A stretch of 64,000 bases of DNA, from contig NZ_CP104861.1 in assembly GCF_025426255.1 (NCBI RefSeq), forward strand, positions 4,759,001-4,823,000. The letters are read 5' to 3'. Within the stretch, counting starts at the first letter, position 1; every line of letters starts with the position of its first letter. Position numbers and translations under genes: made by a program. Shown here piece by piece: positions 36,977-44,713 of this stretch. Source of the stretch: Pseudomonas fragi (lineage in GTDB: Bacteria > Pseudomonadota > Gammaproteobacteria > Pseudomonadales > Pseudomonadaceae). A model generated the notes under the pieces. The model did no database searches. It was not told the DNA's origin and worked only from the letters and a program-made list of their open reading frames with translations.

Positions 36977-37005
36977 TTTACAGATCCAAAAGCTCTCCGT
37001 ATTAT
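36977..37005 (+). promoter_or_regulatory. Promoter of the second tRNA-Leu gene
   Basis: TTTACA (36977-36982), a 17-base spacer, TATTAT (37000-37005) and a GCGCC discriminator. It is nearly the same as the promoter of copy 1. Confidence 0.78.
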
Positions 37006-37039
37006 GCGCCACATCAACAGCGGCAACGTTGCTGATACT

Positions 37040-37126
37040 GCCCAGATGGTGAAATTGGTAGACACGCCAGCTTCAGGTGCTGGTGACCGCAAGGTCGTGG
37101 AAGTTCGAGTCTTCTTCTGGGCACCA
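37040..37126 (+). tRNA. tRNA-Leu(CAG), copy 2
   Basis: Identical to copy 1 over 87 bases except for one change in the long variable arm (GACCGC instead of GATCGC). It has the same anticodon CAG and an encoded CCA. The whole unit (promoter, tRNA, terminator) repeats with a period of about 261-266 bases. Confidence 0.96.
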
Positions 37127-37170
37127 ATTCAAGTTTCAAGTGTTTTCATCGAATACATTTGAAACCTCAC

Positions 37171-37194
37171 AAAAACCCGCGAAAGCGGGTTTTT
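37171..37194 (+). terminator. Terminator of tRNA-Leu copy 2
   Basis: The same AAAAACCCGC-GAAA-GCGGGTTTTT hairpin as after copy 1. Confidence 0.9.
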
Positions 37195-37267
37195 GCGTTT
37201 CAGGGGCACGCATCACCCCCTGGCACACCATCGCTTACGACCATCGACCTCGCCGTCAAGTGCACTT

Positions 37268-37287
37268 GAGAAACAATATCGTTTATT
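37268..37287 (+). promoter_or_regulatory. Fur-box-like operator of the iron ABC genes
   Basis: GAGAAACAATATCGTTTATT matches GAGAATCATTATCATTAT at about 13 of 18 positions and overlaps a wider palindrome, AACAATA/TATTGTT. It is 43 bases before the binding-protein start. Confidence 0.6.
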
Positions 37288-37329
37288 ATTGTTACAAGTT
37301 TTGTAGTACCCAAGCGAGGAACCCAGCGA

Positions 37330-38352
37330 ATGATGCTCCGAAATACCCGGCTTGCGACATCTCTACTGCGCGGTCTGACTCTCTCCATCCTCGGTCTTGC
37401 ACTGACCGCCCCCGCCCATGCTGCCGATCCTGTATCGCTGACGCTGTACAACGGCCAGCACAAGGAAGTCGGCGATAACCTCGCCAAGGCCTTCGAAGCC
37501 AAAACCGGGATTCACGTCAATGTGCGCAAGGGCAGCAGCAACCAGTTGGCCAGCCAGATCATGGAAGAAGGCGACCGCTCGCCTGCTGACGTGTTCTACG
37601 CCGAAGAGTCGCCGCCCCTGAACAATCTGGGCGAGCAGGGTTTTCTGGCCAAGGCCGATGACAGCACCCTGCAAGTGCTGCCCAAGGAGTACGTGGCCGC
37701 TAACGGCACCTGGATCGGCGTAACTGCGCGCACCCGCGTTGTCGCGTTCAACCCGAAGAAGATCAGCGAAGACCAGTTACCCAAGTCGGTAATGGATTTC
37801 GCCGACCCCGAGTGGCAAGGCAAGATCGGTTTCGTACCTACCAGCGGTGCATTCCAGGAACAGGCCGTCGCCATTATCAAACTGCACGGACGTGAAGCCG
37901 CAGAAGAGTGGCTGACCGGCCTGCGCGCCTTCGGCAAGACCTACACCAACAATATGGTGGCGCTCAAAGCGGTAGAAAACGGTGAAGTGGCCGCCGTACT
38001 GGTCAACAACTACTACTGGTTTGCCTTGCAGCGCGAAAAGGGCCAGCTGGATTCCAAGCTGTATTACTTCACCGATGGCGATGCCGGCGGCCTGATCACC
38101 GTGTCCAGTGCTGGCGTACTCAAGGCCAGCAAACATCCGAAAGAGGCCCAGCAGTTGCTCGCTTACATGGCCAGCGAAGAGGGCCAGCGTGTGATCACCA
38201 ATACCACCGCTGAATACCCGATGCGCAAAGGTATGGTTTCCGAACGTGGCCTCAAGCCATTTGAAGAGCTGCAACCGCCAAAAGTGACACCTGCCGACCT
38301 AGGCAACGCGGAAGAAGCGCTGGACCTGGAACGCGATGTAGGCCTGCTCTGA
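37330..38352 (+). CDS. Iron(III) ABC transporter periplasmic binding protein (FbpA/HitA type)
   Basis: A 340-residue ferric-binding protein that passes naked Fe3+ from the periplasm to its permease. The signal peptide of about 31 residues ends PAHA|ADPV; the mature start VSLTLYNGQH resembles FbpA. The tandem tyrosines that bind iron in this family are Tyr228 and Tyr229 in VNNYYWF. Two ATG codons stand together (37330 and 37333) behind AGCGAGGAACC. The permease gene overlaps the stop by one base. A Fur-box-like operator supports iron-repressed expression. Confidence 0.92.
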   Translation: MMLRNTRLATSLLRGLTLSILGLALTAPAHAADPVSLTLYNGQHKEVGDNLAKAFEAKTGIHVNVRKGSSNQLASQIMEEGDRSPADVFYAEESPPLNNLGEQGFLAKADDSTLQVLPKEYVAANGTWIGVTARTRVVAFNPKKISEDQLPKSVMDFADPEWQGKIGFVPTSGAFQEQAVAIIKLHGREAAEEWLTGLRAFGKTYTNNMVALKAVENGEVAAVLVNNYYWFALQREKGQLDSKLYYFTDGDAGGLITVSSAGVLKASKHPKEAQQLLAYMASEEGQRVITNTTAEYPMRKGMVSERGLKPFEELQPPKVTPADLGNAEEALDLERDVGLL

Positions 38353-39905
38353 TGCTGTCTGCCGCCCAACCTGCACGCTTTACGCCCACCCGTAAACGGC
38401 CTTCGATCTGGCTGCTGTTGCCCGTTCTGCTACTGGTGGGCCTGAGCCTGCTGCCGCTGCTGTATGTCGGCACCAAAGCCTGGCAAGCCGGGTGGTCTGA
38501 AGCGCTGCACCTGTTGTGGCGGCCCTATGTCTTTGGCCTGATGCGCAACACCTTGCTGCTGATGGTCGGCGTCACCGTGACCTGCGCTGTGGTCGGCCTG
38601 TCCCTGGCCTGGTTGCTGGAACGCAGCAACCTGCAGGGACGGCGCCTGTGGGGCGTGATCCTGTGCCTGCCGTTTGCCGTACCGGCGTTTGTCAGCAGCT
38701 TTACCTGGGTCTCGCTCAGCGCCAGCTTTGAAGGCCTGGGCGGAGCGATTCTGGTGATGAGCCTGTCCAAGTACCCGCTGATTTTTCTGCCGGTAGCGGC
38801 CACCCTGCGCAACCTTGACCCGGCTCTTGAGGAGTCGGCCCGTACCCTGGGCCAGAACCGCTGGGGAGTGTTTTACAACATCACCCTGCCGCTGCTATGG
38901 CCCTCGTTGCTGGCCGGTTCGCTGCTGATTGCCCTGCACATGCTGGTGGAGTTCGGTGCACTGTCGATCATCGGCCTGCAGACCTTCACCACGGCGATTT
39001 ATCAGCAATTCGAGCTGGAGTTCAGCAACGCCAACGCGGCGATGCTCTCGGCAGTATTGCTGGTGATGTGCTTGAGCCTGCTGTGGCTGGAGCTGAAAGT
39101 GCGCGGCAAGGGCCGCCACATTCGTATCGGCCAAGGCGCTGCACGGCGGGCCGAGCAGGTACGTTTGGGTAAATGGTCACTGGCAGGGCAACTGTATTGC
39201 CTGGCACTGGCGGTGGTTGGCAGCGGCATCCCGCTGGGGATGTTGGTGTACTGGCTGGTCAAGGGCAGCTCCGCAGCCTTCCCTGCGGCCGAGATTGGCG
39301 AAGCGCTACTTTCTTCGCTGTCCCTGGCGCTGGGCGGGGCTGCATTGTGCCTGGTGCTGGCTGTACCGGTCGGGCTGCTGGTGGTGCGCTATAAAGGCCC
39401 GCTGGCAATCTGGGCCGAACGCCTGCCCTACCTGCTGCATGCGCTGCCGGGACTGGTGATTGCCCTGGCACTGGTGTACTTCGCCCTGCACTACGTACCG
39501 GCGCTGTATCAGACTTCGGCCTTGTTGCTGATTGCCTATGCGCTGCTGTTTTTGCCACTGGCGCAGGCACCGATCCGCACAGCCTTGAACAAGGCAGCAC
39601 CGCAACTGGAAGAAGCAGCACGAACCCTGGGCGCCACGTCGTTCTCGGCATTTTGCCGGGTGACGCTACCGATCATCTTCCCAGCTCTGGGCGCAGCGTT
39701 TGCGCTGGTGTTTCTGGACGGGATGAAAGAACTGACGGCGACCTTGCTGCTTAGCCCTACCGGACTTAACACCCTGGCGACCCAGGTCTGGTCGCATACC
39801 TCAAACATCGAGTTTGCCGCAGCCGCGCCTTATGCGGCGCTGTTGATTCTCGTGTCGGGACTGCCGGTGTATCTGCTGACCACGAAGATGTATTTGAGCC
39901 GCTGA
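38352..39905 (+). CDS. Iron(III) ABC transporter permease (FbpB type)
   Basis: A 517-residue fused double permease with about twelve helices and two BPD_transp_1 domains (about 60-260 and 310-510). Each carries an EAA coupling loop: EESARTLGQNRWGVFYNITLP and EEAARTLGATSFSAFCRVTLP. This is the FbpB/SfuB pattern for ferric import. ATG 38352 overlaps the TGA of the binding-protein gene. No ATP-binding subunit follows, so an ATPase encoded elsewhere must energise it. Confidence 0.93.
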   Translation: MLSAAQPARFTPTRKRPSIWLLLPVLLLVGLSLLPLLYVGTKAWQAGWSEALHLLWRPYVFGLMRNTLLLMVGVTVTCAVVGLSLAWLLERSNLQGRRLWGVILCLPFAVPAFVSSFTWVSLSASFEGLGGAILVMSLSKYPLIFLPVAATLRNLDPALEESARTLGQNRWGVFYNITLPLLWPSLLAGSLLIALHMLVEFGALSIIGLQTFTTAIYQQFELEFSNANAAMLSAVLLVMCLSLLWLELKVRGKGRHIRIGQGAARRAEQVRLGKWSLAGQLYCLALAVVGSGIPLGMLVYWLVKGSSAAFPAAEIGEALLSSLSLALGGAALCLVLAVPVGLLVVRYKGPLAIWAERLPYLLHALPGLVIALALVYFALHYVPALYQTSALLLIAYALLFLPLAQAPIRTALNKAAPQLEEAARTLGATSFSAFCRVTLPIIFPALGAAFALVFLDGMKELTATLLLSPTGLNTLATQVWSHTSNIEFAAAAPYAALLILVSGLPVYLLTTKMYLSR

Positions 39906-39947
39906 CCCTCACCCCACCCCTCTCCCAAAGGGAGAGGGCGAGGGCAG
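39905..39947. terminator. Bidirectional terminator-like repeat (CCCTCTCCC-AAA-GGGAGAGGG)
   Basis: A nine-base perfect stem at 39918-39938, extended by outer CCCTC/GAGGG pairs, lies between the convergent permease and chemoreceptor genes. The motif is a very common intergenic element in Pseudomonas. Confidence 0.65.
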
Positions 39948-39955
39948 ATTTTATC

Positions 39956-41890
39956 TCACGCCCTGAACTGCCCCAAACTCGCTTTAAGCTGCGCCGCCAA
40001 CCCGTCCAGTACCTTGCCGCTGGCCGTGGTTTGGGTCACCGCCTGCGCAGCACGCTCGGCCTGAGCATGAATCACTTCAACCCGCCCACGTACCGCATGC
40101 GCTCCTTGCGCCTGATGCTCTGCCGCTTTGGTCGCCTCACCAATGGCGGTATGCACCTGCTCGACTGAAGTCTGCATGGTTTTCTGCAATTGCACGCTGC
40201 CACGCAGCACCGCCAACCCCTCATCGGCCTGACGCCCCGCCAGACCAATCGCCGCCACCGCCTCTTTCGCGCCCTGCTGCAACGCCACGATATGTGCCTG
40301 AATATCGCCAGTGGAGCTTTGGGTCTTACTGGCCAGTGCCCGCACTTCATCTGCCACCACGGCAAACCCCCGACCCGTCTCCCCTGCCCGCGCCGCTTCG
40401 ATCGCCGCGTTGAGGGCCAGCAGATTGGTTTGCTCGGCAATGCCGTGAATCACGGTCAGGACCACTTCGATTTGCTCGCTTTGCTGTGCCAACCGCTCAA
40501 TCACCTTGGCACCCTCGCCCACCTGCCCCGCCAGCGCCTCAATCAGGCCGCCGACCTTGGCCGAGGTACGAGTGTTTTCATCGGTGGCCTGACGGATATC
40601 CACCACCTGCTTGAGCGCGGCCTGCATCGCCTGGCTCTCGGATTGCGCAGCATCCGCCATGGTCGACAGCGCATGCAGACTTTGTGCGACTTCATCACGC
40701 TGCAATTGCGCGGCAGCATCCGCCCCGGCATTGCGCAAAGTCATCACGCCGATCTCGACCCCGGTACGCTGCGCCACATCCCCCGCCTCGCGCACGATGG
40801 GCTGCAACTTGTCGACAAAGCGATTGACCGCCGCCGCCATGTCACCGATTTCATCCTTGCTGTTAAGACCCACGCGCTTGGTCAGATCGCCCTCGCCTGC
40901 CGCCAGATCATCCAGCGCGGCGATCAGCAGTAACAATTTGTTGACCACACGCCGCCCCAGCACCACGGCCAGCAACAGCAACACCCCCAGACCAACAATC
41001 GCCAACCCCAGGCCAATACGCCAGCGCAAGGTGTCAGCCGCCTCGCGCACGGTCTGCGCGGTGTTGACTTGCATCTGTGCCGCCGCAGCCTGCGCGGACT
41101 CAAGGCGAGTGCGCAAAACCCCCGCACTATCACTGGCCGCGCCTTGCAGGCTTGCGCCGACCAACTGATCACTGCTGGCGATCAACCCGTTAAATCGCTG
41201 ATCCAGGGCCACCAGGTCTTGTTCGATCGACGCCGTTGAGACACCCATCAGCACTTTGCCAATCTCAACGCCATTTGGGCTAATGGAGGCTTCGAGGTAA
41301 TACACCGAAGGGTCATGCCGAGCAGCATCCAGTACTTTATCCAGGGCACGCTCACCCTGCCCTTTCTCCAACAGGGCCTTGTTGATGGGATTATCGCGAT
41401 TCAAGTAACGCGTCAGGTGCTGACCAGCGGCGTCGTCATACACCACGAACAACACATTGGGATTTCGCTGAGCGCGGCGTGCGAATTCGGATAGTGTCGG
41501 GACATCACTGTCCCACATGGCCCGCGGTGCCACGGCGGCCAATAGTTGCGCCATGTCGTTGGCCGAATCCATCAAGCTTCTCTCCAGAGCCGCTCGCACC
41601 TGCACCTGCTCTTCTTTCAAGCGCGGCGCCAGGCCCGCCGTCAGCCGCTGACGGGTACTGGCGGAGAGCCCGTCCAGACTGCCTTTGACTTCACGCCCGG
41701 CCTGCTCCAGTTCAGCCGTCAGCTTTTGGCTGTCGACCCCCAGGCGCGTGTCCAGATCAGACTCTAATGCCGTCACCGTGCTTCGTGTCAGTGCAACAGC
41801 CACCAGCACTTGCACCAAAAGAGCGATACCAAGGGTAACGAATACTGGCCGCAGTAGACGGCTTTGTAACAGTGAGAGAACGGCAGACAC
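39956..41890 (-). CDS. Methyl-accepting chemotaxis protein
   Basis: A 644-residue chemoreceptor. The N-terminal membrane anchor is about 14-35, a large periplasmic ligand domain spans about 36-300 (with a single Cache-like core, VLFVVYDDAAGQHLTRYLN), a second helix lies near 300-322, then a HAMP domain (GEGDLTKRVGLNSKDEIGDMA) and the signalling coiled coil, whose tip contains IAEQTNLLALNAAIEAARAG. It starts with GTG at 41890 behind GTGGAGGG. The ligand is unknown. The P. aeruginosa counterpart in this block is PA4915. Confidence 0.93.
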   Translation of the reverse strand: MSAVLSLLQSRLLRPVFVTLGIALLVQVLVAVALTRSTVTALESDLDTRLGVDSQKLTAELEQAGREVKGSLDGLSASTRQRLTAGLAPRLKEEQVQVRAALERSLMDSANDMAQLLAAVAPRAMWDSDVPTLSEFARRAQRNPNVLFVVYDDAAGQHLTRYLNRDNPINKALLEKGQGERALDKVLDAARHDPSVYYLEASISPNGVEIGKVLMGVSTASIEQDLVALDQRFNGLIASSDQLVGASLQGAASDSAGVLRTRLESAQAAAAQMQVNTAQTVREAADTLRWRIGLGLAIVGLGVLLLLAVVLGRRVVNKLLLLIAALDDLAAGEGDLTKRVGLNSKDEIGDMAAAVNRFVDKLQPIVREAGDVAQRTGVEIGVMTLRNAGADAAAQLQRDEVAQSLHALSTMADAAQSESQAMQAALKQVVDIRQATDENTRTSAKVGGLIEALAGQVGEGAKVIERLAQQSEQIEVVLTVIHGIAEQTNLLALNAAIEAARAGETGRGFAVVADEVRALASKTQSSTGDIQAHIVALQQGAKEAVAAIGLAGRQADEGLAVLRGSVQLQKTMQTSVEQVHTAIGEATKAAEHQAQGAHAVRGRVEVIHAQAERAAQAVTQTTASGKVLDGLAAQLKASLGQFRA

Positions 41891-42125
41891 AGAAAACCCT
41901 CCACTTGGGTGCCATTATTTTGATAGCACGCTTATTGACGGTTTTCACAGCAAGGCTCGTGCCGTATCGCTGGTTTCGCCCTACTCCGCGATTGCGCCAC
42001 CCAAAAACAGAGCGATTCAGAAATTAGGGAAGCGTCCTACATATCTGATTGCCAGTTCCTGATAGCGTTGTCGAAACCATTTAGGCGATGCAGTTATAAG
42101 CCAACATAAATGAAAGGATTCAAAT
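41891..42125. other. Intergenic region upstream of the accessory fusion gene
   Basis: AT-richer DNA between the chemoreceptor start and the 24-codon ORF. A possible extended -10 (TGCAGTTATAA, ending near 42099) points rightward with no convincing -35. No RNA gene, repeat or FliA-type promoter for the chemoreceptor was found. Confidence 0.35.
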
Positions 42126-42200
42126 ATGAAGAAGATCAAGACTCCCCTAACTACTTGGCAAACCTTGGGTACCATTACAACCCGACCGAAATCCAATTAA
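42126..42200 (+). CDS. Possible 24-residue peptide gene upstream of the fused oxidoreductase
   Basis: ATG 42126 has AAAGGA seven bases upstream, one of the best ribosome binding sites in this stretch. The product is basic at its start (MKKIKTP), then Thr/Leu/Trp-rich, ending TTRPKSN with TAA. It has no membrane segment. It lies 129 bases before the 704-residue oxidoreductase on the same strand, so it could be a leader peptide for attenuation, a modified precursor peptide, or chance. No family is recognised. Confidence 0.4.
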   Translation: MKKIKTPLTTWQTLGTITTRPKSN

Positions 42201-42329
42201 AGAGTGGGAAGTCGTTAAGGCAAGGCAACTTCTATCAAACAAGGTTTAAACATATCTCCGTAACACCCCAACTTTATTGAGTTCTTCTCTGCAGGGCATT
42301 CGCAGGTCAAAATTGCTGGAGCCAAGGCC

Positions 42330-44444
42330 ATGACGCACTCTTCCGTTCCGCCAGTAGCCGCATCACTCATTGCCACAACCGAAAATATCTTACATATCGC
42401 ACCTGTATCGAGATACTGGAAAGCTGATGCACCCAGCAATGTCGTGTTTCTCCCCCCGACATTAACCAAACAAACTCTGCTTATACAGATCGGACTCCTG
42501 CGCCCATCAACTATCGTTGCAGGAGACCAGGTCATCGATGCAGACGTTATCAACCAATGGCGCATATCCCACCCGTTCGGGGACCTCTTTCTGATTCGCA
42601 GAGGTACGAGTCTGGATAAAGTGCGGCTGGACCTATGCGAATCCAACCACATTCGAGTGATCAATACGCCAGGGGTTAACGCACCGCATGTCGCTGCCTA
42701 TATTGCGCACTGGCTGACACTGGCCGACGGGGCCATACCCCATGATATTTCAGTGTTGGGATACGGCAATGTCGGCAAAGAGCTTGTTGAATTGCTACTT
42801 GATCGAGATCCAAATGTTCGGATCAAGGTGCTGAGTCGATACGCTCAAACGCCGGACGATACCGGGAAAGCCTTTTCCGATAGCAGAGTGTCCTTTGTCT
42901 CGGACTGGCTCGAAGCACTGGAGGGCGCCCGTGCTGTCGCCGTATGCGTATCGCTGAATAATGAATCCGTTCACTGCATTGATCAGACACTCATTCGGCG
43001 TATGCACAGACAGGCCCGCCTGGTCTGTGTCGCCAAACCGGATGTCTTTAGCGATGACGCTTTGCAGACCCTGGCAGAGGCTGAAGGCATCCAACTGATC
43101 CTGGACTACGGGCCTATGACACTGGATGCATTTTGTCTGCGCACACAAGCGCTCGGCTACTGCGCCTCCATGTGGCGCAAACCTGCGACGCTGACTACAC
43201 AGGCGGCAACAACCGAAGCCTGCAATTGCGACCTGGACTATGCCGTCTCAGTTCATCTGAGCTTGATGGCCTTGCGTGGCCTTGTCAGGCGCAAACTTGC
43301 ACAGCCATTGACGATCCCCTCTGAGCCGGTAGATGCCGGGGCACCCCGCGTGTCGATCATCGGCAGAGGGATCAATGGCCTGCTCCAGGCGGTGATGTGC
43401 CGCCTGGCGAATTATCAGGTCACTGTCTACGGCAGAGCTCAGGAGAGCGATGGCGCCAGTCACAAGAATGTGAACATGCGCCATCTATCAGCAACGGAGA
43501 CGACTGCAAAGCCGCTACATAACGACTACCTACTCCCCGCAAATCAGTATTTGGCCGTTGAGTGCAATCGCGCAGGCATAGAGCTGTTTGAAAAGCTCCT
43601 GGCCGACAACCCATCGTTGGCACCATTCGCCCAAGCACGGGTTATACGAGCCTATATGGCAGATGCCGATGGCGTAGAGGCCGCTATCCTCGAGCAGCGC
43701 GATATCGAAAGCAGGCCTTGGCCCAGTGGCAAGCCGGGAAGCGAGCCCGTAGAAATCAGTCAACTGCATTTCCAGGCACGTTATGGAATCCCCGAAATCG
43801 GGCGGGCTATTGAGGTATCTGGCTACGACCTGGAGTTTCTCCATGTAATGGATGGGTTAGAGGCGCTTTTACAGCGCTCCGGGGTTCAGTTCCTGCCCCG
43901 GCATCTGAGTCGGATTCAAATTGCCGAGCTGAGTAGAGAACACTTCGTCGTCACTGCCATGGGAGTAGAGGAACCAGAAGTAAGAGCGATCATTGGCTGG
44001 TTTTTCAAACTGCGCGCTGTCGAGAATGAAGGTGCACAAATGCGCGGGCTCAAGCTGCAGTACGATCTGCCAATCGGCGTCATGAATTGCCGCTTGGACG
44101 GCGACCACATTCTTGTCTCTAGCGGGCAGGTTCCACCCGACTCAACGCCGGAGGAGAAGAAACAGATACTCGAGGCGTGTCTGGCCGCTGTTTCTCGGCA
44201 CTTCCCGAAGTCCTACCAAAGGGCGATAGAACGTGGTGACTTGCACATTACTGATTGTGCTCGGCCCGGCACTTCAGATGGACTGTCAATAGTTCATTGG
44301 TCCGCACGCAACCAAATAGTAGCCGGCGGTACTTATGCCGGGGGTACAACACAGGGATTAGTGTGGGCCTCTTTAGTCCAGGAAATCATCCAGGCAAGAG
44401 GTCCTGCAGTTTCAGGAATGTATTACAACTCGCACAACTCTTGA
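42330..44444 (+). CDS. Fusion of 2-hydroxyacid-dehydrogenase-like NAD domain and DAO-type FAD oxidoreductase
   Basis: A 704-residue cytoplasmic protein in two parts. Residues 1-330 resemble D-isomer 2-hydroxyacid dehydrogenases: VINTPGVNAPHVAAYIA (110-126), then NAD motif GYGNVG (144-149). The usual catalytic Arg of the NxxRG segment is replaced (VAKPDVFSDDAL, 234-245), and the catalytic His is not evident. Residues 338-704 are a DAO-like flavoprotein with FAD motif GRGING (345-350), a late RPGTSDGLSIV motif and a terminal GGTYAGGTTQG. ATG 42330 follows GGAGCCAAGG. Codon usage is less GC-biased than in neighbours, suggesting acquisition. No close family is recalled and the substrate is unknown; the fusion implies sequential redox steps on one metabolite. 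Confidence 0.75.
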   Translation: MTHSSVPPVAASLIATTENILHIAPVSRYWKADAPSNVVFLPPTLTKQTLLIQIGLLRPSTIVAGDQVIDADVINQWRISHPFGDLFLIRRGTSLDKVRLDLCESNHIRVINTPGVNAPHVAAYIAHWLTLADGAIPHDISVLGYGNVGKELVELLLDRDPNVRIKVLSRYAQTPDDTGKAFSDSRVSFVSDWLEALEGARAVAVCVSLNNESVHCIDQTLIRRMHRQARLVCVAKPDVFSDDALQTLAEAEGIQLILDYGPMTLDAFCLRTQALGYCASMWRKPATLTTQAATTEACNCDLDYAVSVHLSLMALRGLVRRKLAQPLTIPSEPVDAGAPRVSIIGRGINGLLQAVMCRLANYQVTVYGRAQESDGASHKNVNMRHLSATETTAKPLHNDYLLPANQYLAVECNRAGIELFEKLLADNPSLAPFAQARVIRAYMADADGVEAAILEQRDIESRPWPSGKPGSEPVEISQLHFQARYGIPEIGRAIEVSGYDLEFLHVMDGLEALLQRSGVQFLPRHLSRIQIAELSREHFVVTAMGVEEPEVRAIIGWFFKLRAVENEGAQMRGLKLQYDLPIGVMNCRLDGDHILVSSGQVPPDSTPEEKKQILEACLAAVSRHFPKSYQRAIERGDLHITDCARPGTSDGLSIVHWSARNQIVAGGTYAGGTTQGLVWASLVQEIIQARGPAVSGMYYNSHNS

Positions 44445-44672
44445 TTATTGGTATCGCCCGGTTTCAGGACTGACTGTTGCTCTTGCAGGTTTAATATAAA
44501 CACCCCCTCAACGCTCAACTCAACAGGGCGTATATCGCAGGAGGCTCTTGAGCCTGCATAATCCGATAGCCATGTACGCGAGTCTTTTCCAGTATTCAAA
44601 CGTTCAATACGTGAAGATTTTGTAGTGCCTTGTGATGTTTATAAAAAAGCAGCGCAGCATGCCTGAAACAAC
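44445..44672. other. Spacer after the accessory fusion gene
   Basis: About 230 AT-richer bases with a small hairpin (GGCTC-TT-GAGCC near 44547) and no supported gene. Very short ATG frames exist but lack ribosome binding sites. Confidence 0.4.
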
Positions 44673-44694
44673 AAAAGGCCCCGAAGGGCCTTTT
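44673..44694. terminator. Terminator of purA, probably bidirectional
   Basis: AAAAGGCCC-CGAA-GGGCCTTTT with A/T flanks on both sides. On the purA strand the tail is TTTTGTTGTTT. Confidence 0.88.
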
Positions 44695-44713
44695 GCTTTA
44701 CATCAGCTGCGAC

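Noticed and set aside
41891..41960. FliA promoter for the chemoreceptor gene
   Set aside because: A GTCAATAA sequence is present but there is no TAAAG-like -35 eleven bases upstream.
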